From a virus, in IMG/VR virus record IMGVR_UViG_3300018428_006815, positions 1 through 27,422 of that record: a stretch of DNA of 27,422 nucleotides; one strand, written 5' to 3'. This document shows positions 26,801-27,422 of this stretch, piece after piece. The first letter of the stretch is position 1. Every line of letters begins with the position of its first letter. The notes below the pieces were generated by a model that saw nothing but the letters and a program-made list of their open reading frames with translations, was not told where the DNA came from and made no database searches. A program made the translations under genes and the position numbers.

Positions 26801-27390
26801 TTTTCGTCTCCAGATTTTTGATATTTAGTTACTATAGACTGTGGTAGCTGTAATGCATCTTTTTTGTATTTCAGGGGAAAGGTAATTTCTTTAGCTTTAG
26901 TTTTCTGCTTATATGCTGTTTTAAATTTTTTATCTATACTTAGGTCATCGACTGCTATATCGTATCCACTCTTAACTTCTGACTTCGACTTTTTGACAGT
27001 AGCCTTTCCGGCTCTTTGAGTTTTAATACCACCAAACGATTCCTTATACCCACCTATCATGTCAGCAATATTCAAAGTTAAAGTTGGAAGTTTAGGCGCC
27101 GGGCCAGCAAAAGCTCCCCTCTTGGTTTTTCCACTACCAGACATATACTGAGATTTTATACCCGCGCTTATATTTGTCGAAGCATGCTTTACAATATCTT
27201 TTTGAAGCTGGCCTCCACCTTGGTCTCCTCCCTCTCTAGTTCGAATAAAAGCTTCAACTTTTTGATCAAAGTTAGGATGCCCGCCAGATTTGCCACTTAA
27301 CCCTTGGAATATTGGGTCACCCCTATCGTATTGCCCAGCCTCTATTCCAAAAGTTGATGTGTTAGAAAATTTTGCATATGGTATATCCAT
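17887..27390 (-). CDS. Giant tape measure protein with modular N-terminal half, possibly 5'-partial
   Basis: At least 3167 residues. The lambda gpH equivalent sets tail length and is expelled during DNA injection. From about residue 1400 it is a normal tape measure: Ala/Gly-rich amphipathic helices, a hydrophobic segment (IIPGVGFALAALGPAMTIL, about 1517-1535), and long coiled-coil-prone helices to about 2500. The C-terminus carries two MLxxGEYVV motifs (TMLTAGEYVVRKK and IMLDQGEYVVKAD). It ends in a Gly/Ser-rich stretch and a helix. The first 1400 residues are different: dissimilar modules separated by about ten copies of a G-F/L-V/I-P-N-F/Y motif, including an ADP-ribosyltransferase-like module and a 73-residue module present twice. 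No in-frame stop lies between the ATG at 27390 and base 27422, and no ribosome site is seen, so the gene may begin further right. It overlaps tube-like protein A by 11 bases. Confidence 0.88.
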   Translation of the reverse strand: MDIPYAKFSNTSTFGIEAGQYDRGDPIFQGLSGKSGGHPNFDQKVEAFIRTREGGDQGGGQLQKDIVKHASTNISAGIKSQYMSGSGKTKRGAFAGPAPKLPTLTLNIADMIGGYKESFGGIKTQRAGKATVKKSKSEVKSGYDIAVDDLSIDKKFKTAYKQKTKAKEITFPLKYKKDALQLPQSIVTKYQKSGDEKQKEKASIIQKFGEELGYYKPIQSSFGFVPNFRQAAGKLMGASAEENKLAGDVSSGFIPNFSNPLTEAVNRERSAGIPKSMIRIDQDNSLKSKANPSGLAVINTRDEPAGVKQGIQRAKKMGIDPKTHGASIGAIPNYANRDHSIDSSLDLGVVSNGLIPNYSSKNFIANVSKSIVDKGNNLLSSGEKQFEKVWRNVSDKVSYLMDLGMSELDSIKFSKMNPKQIHQKIKRQSLSFDEEYGDSDFLPNFANLNLYRGQKRDTIDKPNIGKNMPSFSGVKTPDDVVAIIQNFVKSHVSGPLSGSRDIGEIDNTAPSGATSFSTSETVAKTFAGGGLNKPAKDKVLSKTIPEKNVFSKRKLLKILNKGADPKRGHYPKVEEFKKAMASGAIQQWAEKNGGIYLNVSGRRNDPSLLDHYKTEYGRKDYDFYGKTMNQIVPESDIGYNPNGTRQISSREQEVMQIFNQGLIPNYVRSGAGALAAGKAQRQQDPETQIRRALVKFNLRNNTSLKNKGVNIEPITPRTAPKIQQFISGDFFRPPQVDLSTKASAVKSLKKRGRQYNFQDKIGSYNQLNELSFKKNQIQSAGIDTLRSDDLINIPRNSDEWIDPFKASALNAAPIGLVPSFAYSKRPSATYGSGYESKTFGRSFIGQTIKNKKTFITKEGYKHFVQHMKEINQPILGLNKGSFGGEEVYWVNSPQALSQVKSWGTQPNTFAIAKDKKAKEENEAQNKKYLDEIKHGVFKPTSAIKQTMNFSDGSSVDFEQMKGPLSKKLGDNYKYISYNEKNIRDYARSNNIIKDSIGGTTQLDITGAIKKISTLPAQSILALNVFKPREKTESEKSLDAENSKINQVKWHMDQGSDGKKKWSIKANPQGLKKFKKYLTEKGISPSAIKSLDVASNERQQINKSAREKYDSSMKQIGQGRQKINAGKAYDSAMRDSDKISTQKINIPNLSNLIKDYNANYASSGFVPNFASSNFKQPGEGVQLGGKTSDQSNSKNFSSPGSSVQSTSKTSDQSMSQNFKSVPDVVRPQQLDSGTLFSQSEIKKVLLEYDLSSLDQGIADLQAQNIKVPTNIIREVYDRKEKQSAFSGQRKRINALGSNDKALNQAIDREVAAGVPRSQIRIEQDNSLRSSQNARGLAVTNIKDEPGGIKQGIARSRKMGINPKNHGASVGFVPNYALIPNFVVAGKGVEDRYSKEPKNVSGDSTNEAVEGLSMRLMGLTTVTYALEGAFSEVEGTAGTAARTLTGVVQAGSQAMLAFDAMKGIGKSVDKMIMGSEDKITRYGSFVAGLGKDSSGQNKKGLAGGSARFLGKALGNLGSIIPGVGFALAALGPAMTILGEEFGIGRSVAENMNKSLEEASESVGRLSKAVQTSEGLLETNNKLKDLENSALAGTYQGRTQELKLLAQQSKQQEALMKEAGRLGKELGLSSDELALMTSGTAEGLRKLQEASLSAQESLQGLNQVQQWAEALANQDLLNMLSLGMMGEDKKADPIGRSLAINQMARSVARENDFDANKAEASINKLQELFSKTNFDDGSIAAPNRSVVTENFKPNINAARPTSERLNQNNRNISQRAVLEQEISRVKSSSQDGESSAQLLKLNEALSKVNAEIAEFESSFAEAINQSNQINISNPSEGRMTPQQLAQTIADDESMPDTIKGQARGIIQAMEGGASSKDVELLFQDLKTNVKSHVEAAAKTAADQKKLDELLQISNNYIFDMNREMANRLRLEEMGFQHGNKMFELGQEAEKLKYDQNLALGEATNVEVMLARQRRAHSNKLKSLDDRERNARLKAVADLKEQIGSQLARKEGVSKLSINRKYVDKDSQIGAIDTARLSTDISEMGLDARLTSSIQANLEDLKQQMDGQVSAAAAGAAILKSINAAYDKAETFEDISKISEGATLLLGKDKDGGANGKSSVFQGQDVATEEVTKNIKDSIKFTQQGAEYRKQQAAAELAILNDAQFIERLKNGEAQAVEIGISRVKANADLVGKNAVLNQIANNNTSRYNSELQKTQTKGLLTAEGIQALAEGEYNQRTSSLDITKRRNNALLGLLESEEMLSSLVKDEVANKITGRAGEVGLAAAQRAAMNQTITSDDAEANPGLSQFVGQTGNQAMAAISTNDLIDQTRNLSLQYDANRQAGLYLAETTYEMAKAQEEHKVTLDKLNHKINMGGFAAEGLQEIDVNRAQQRGKEQKLSAQQSVYAGEGNTLKAAEKQLELAKLTQEKNIELYGKENLFRDTLNIRIAENNMAIERFSETLANTSFDAVQDGFRQMARDIADSTMRMEDVFLKFAGSIVQKIHDKLIDRASMQLTSGIFSMMGFGSDTSTGGAVTGVTKYNGGIIRRNRGGRVGYTENKKVPTMLTAGEYVVRKKIVDRLGEDKLNKMNSTGSLEDIYKMQDGGPVTLASGGSIPTPVVKLNAGGIAAAVGKNISGLLHRYEGGSVWDDVKKWSNDNIFNPSSDSAAMNVARGGGYLAGTMIAAHSNREDQPYGGPTAPVDPGSRRVNLGSTLDIDPTGDMMSSRSRVRSDYSKKYGDYLLNKYQYDVEQKNAKTKARYEKYSGMVGQLAGGLAMSKIGELANTAKAAWELRGSVGGVMKGWASGKAYQSDPSKNDPNFVNTGVASDMARWKKQGITDYSSWQKKAGASFGFLNQGLKKTESGKNYKALTGQELTGGTFIKAERDQMARAMATSRQLQQSLEMSKNLQSSNRRSQLGSQNTGQPQTLHELTMTSGNAFGKSDRSQMSRAMSMSKQSGVNLSKSAEVLNRSNELLKASSGSSPSPFGMNPQGLSEYNASQNFKANRISLDSSSIYGNQSLDAEFSKSNWPYGGGCSGGSCPTQMSQGGKVIGRGGIDKIGPIMLDQGEYVVKADSVSKIEKNNPGFFDRLNSLNMMNQGGIVKAPSSPTAEAPNSSSGSGGNITININVSSSGESTVSGGGDADQAMASKIKDAVVGVISQEKQTGGSLSGY
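17906..17911 (-). promoter_or_regulatory. Strong Shine-Dalgarno site for tube-like protein A
   Basis: AGGAGG lies on the minus strand eight bases before the GTG at 17897. It is embedded in the last codons of the tape measure gene, where it encodes a Gly-Gly pair. It decides the GTG start. Most other starts here have only AT-rich leaders, so this gene probably gets independent, high initiation despite its overlap with the tape measure gene. Confidence 0.8.
18490..18786 (-). repeat. Duplicated QM-x-RAM segment near the tape measure C-terminus
   Basis: Two copies of about 40 residues. The first has ELTGGTFIKAERDQMARAMA then SLEMSKNLQSSN. The second has ELTMTSGNAFGKSDRSQMSR, then RAMSMSK and AEVLNRSN. 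The shared core is ELT, a Lys/Asp-rich turn, QM-x-RAM-x-x-S, and a helix ending near S/R-S-N. It lies between the two GEYVV motifs and may be a paired docking surface, but no function is known. Confidence 0.7.
23266..23484 (-). repeat. 73-residue module, copy 2
   Basis: Residues 1303-1375 of the tape measure protein, from QAIDREVAAGVPRSQIRIEQ through LAVTNIKDEPGGIKQGIARS to GASVGFVPNYA. It aligns without gaps to copy 1 and lies at the end of the modular half, just before the helical tape. The DNA has diverged, so the duplication or separate acquisition is not recent. Confidence 0.9.
23716..23883 (-). repeat. 22-residue imperfect tandem repeat in the tape measure protein
   Basis: Residues about 1170-1225, right after the PNFA motif at 1163. 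Two and a half units share the pattern NF-x(2)-PG-x(2)-VQ-x(3)-KTSDQS: first SNFKQPGEGVQLGGKTSDQS, second KNFSSPGSSVQSTSKTSDQS, then a partial QNFKSVPDVV. It is Ser-rich and probably disordered, acting as a flexible linker between modules. Confidence 0.8.
25426..26046 (-). other. ADP-ribosyltransferase-like module inside the tape measure protein
   Basis: Residues about 449-655, bounded by PNF/Y motifs on both sides. It shows the three-part signature of R-S-E mono-ADP-ribosyltransferases in the right order: an Arg strand LYRGQ (R452), the STS strand SFSTSETVAKTFAGGG (S517-T518-S519) and a candidate E-x-E (E651-Q-E653) near the end. The Ala-rich helix after STS, with the pattern S-x-x-VAxxFA, is characteristic. 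The gaps (about 65 and 132 residues) are longer than in C3-type toxins. A 60-residue Lys-rich insert after STS accounts for part of this. Such enzymes transfer ADP-ribose from NAD to proteins or nucleic acids. The R and STS parts are convincing; the E-x-E is the weakest assignment. Confidence 0.6.
26386..26604 (-). repeat. 73-residue module, copy 1
   Basis: Residues 263-335 of the tape measure protein, from EAVNRERSAGIPKSMIRIDQ through LAVINTRDEPAGVKQGIQRA to GASIGAIPNYA. By eye it is identical to copy 2 at about 46 of 73 positions without gaps. It ends in a PNYA motif and follows another PNF motif directly, so it is a self-contained cassette. I know no function for it. Confidence 0.9.
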
Positions 27391-27422
27391 TCTTTTAGAA
27401 GAATGGCCATACTTACCAGCTG

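Noticed and set aside
1-27422. tRNA genes, integrase, attachment sites, insertion sequences
   Set aside because: No cloverleaf, tyrosine or serine recombinase motif, transposase or flanking inverted repeats were seen by eye. The window is almost completely coding.

Overview
This AT-rich, gene-dense window is the tail and host-recognition region of a large tailed bacteriophage, most simply a siphovirus with a lambda-type tail tip. Read along the minus strand from the right edge, the gene order matches lambda H-M-L-K-I-J: a giant tape measure protein, two related tube-like minor tail proteins, then homologues of gpM, gpL and gpK, a gpI-gpJ fusion, a fibre or adhesin-like protein, a small unknown protein and two glycosyltransferases. 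Most of these genes overlap by 1-65 bases or are separated by fewer than about 50, so they look like one late operon. Head, terminase, tail tube and tail chaperone genes would lie outside the window. The host cannot be named. The low GC, the scarcity of Shine-Dalgarno sites and the marine-virus feel of the tape measure repeats are only weak hints of an AT-rich, possibly aquatic, bacterial host.

Layout. 11-903 (+): two small genes, a SAP-domain protein and an unknown protein that may be a connector or completion protein. They run toward the tail operon and meet it tail to tail with a 17-base overlap. 887-2494 (-): a family 25 glycosyltransferase and a DUF2827-like, GT-B-type glycosyltransferase whose N-terminus is cut off by an apparent shift in a run of nine A. 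2496-5256 (-): a small coiled-coil protein and a fibre-like protein. 5253-12611 (-): a 2452-residue protein that begins with a gpI domain and continues into a greatly expanded gpJ receptor-binding hub. 12608-15436 (-): gpK (JAMM plus NlpC/P60 peptidase), gpL (four-Cys Fe-S type domain split by an insert resembling a carbohydrate-binding module) and a double-headed gpM. 15436-17897 (-): two paralogous tube-like proteins. 17887-27390 (-), probably continuing past the right edge: the tape measure protein.

The most unusual part is the N-terminal 1400 residues of the tape measure protein. They are not tape-like. They form a chain of dissimilar modules punctuated by about ten copies of a short motif of the form G-F/L-V/I-P-N-F/Y-A. 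One module looks like an R-S-E type ADP-ribosyltransferase, and one 73-residue module occurs twice, about 1040 residues apart. Tape measure proteins leave the tail during infection, so this half may be a cargo or polyprotein segment delivered into the host. That is an inference from domain content; the sequence does not show delivery or cleavage.

No tRNA, rRNA, CRISPR array, insertion sequence or convincing terminator was seen. There is no gene-free stretch of 300 bases.
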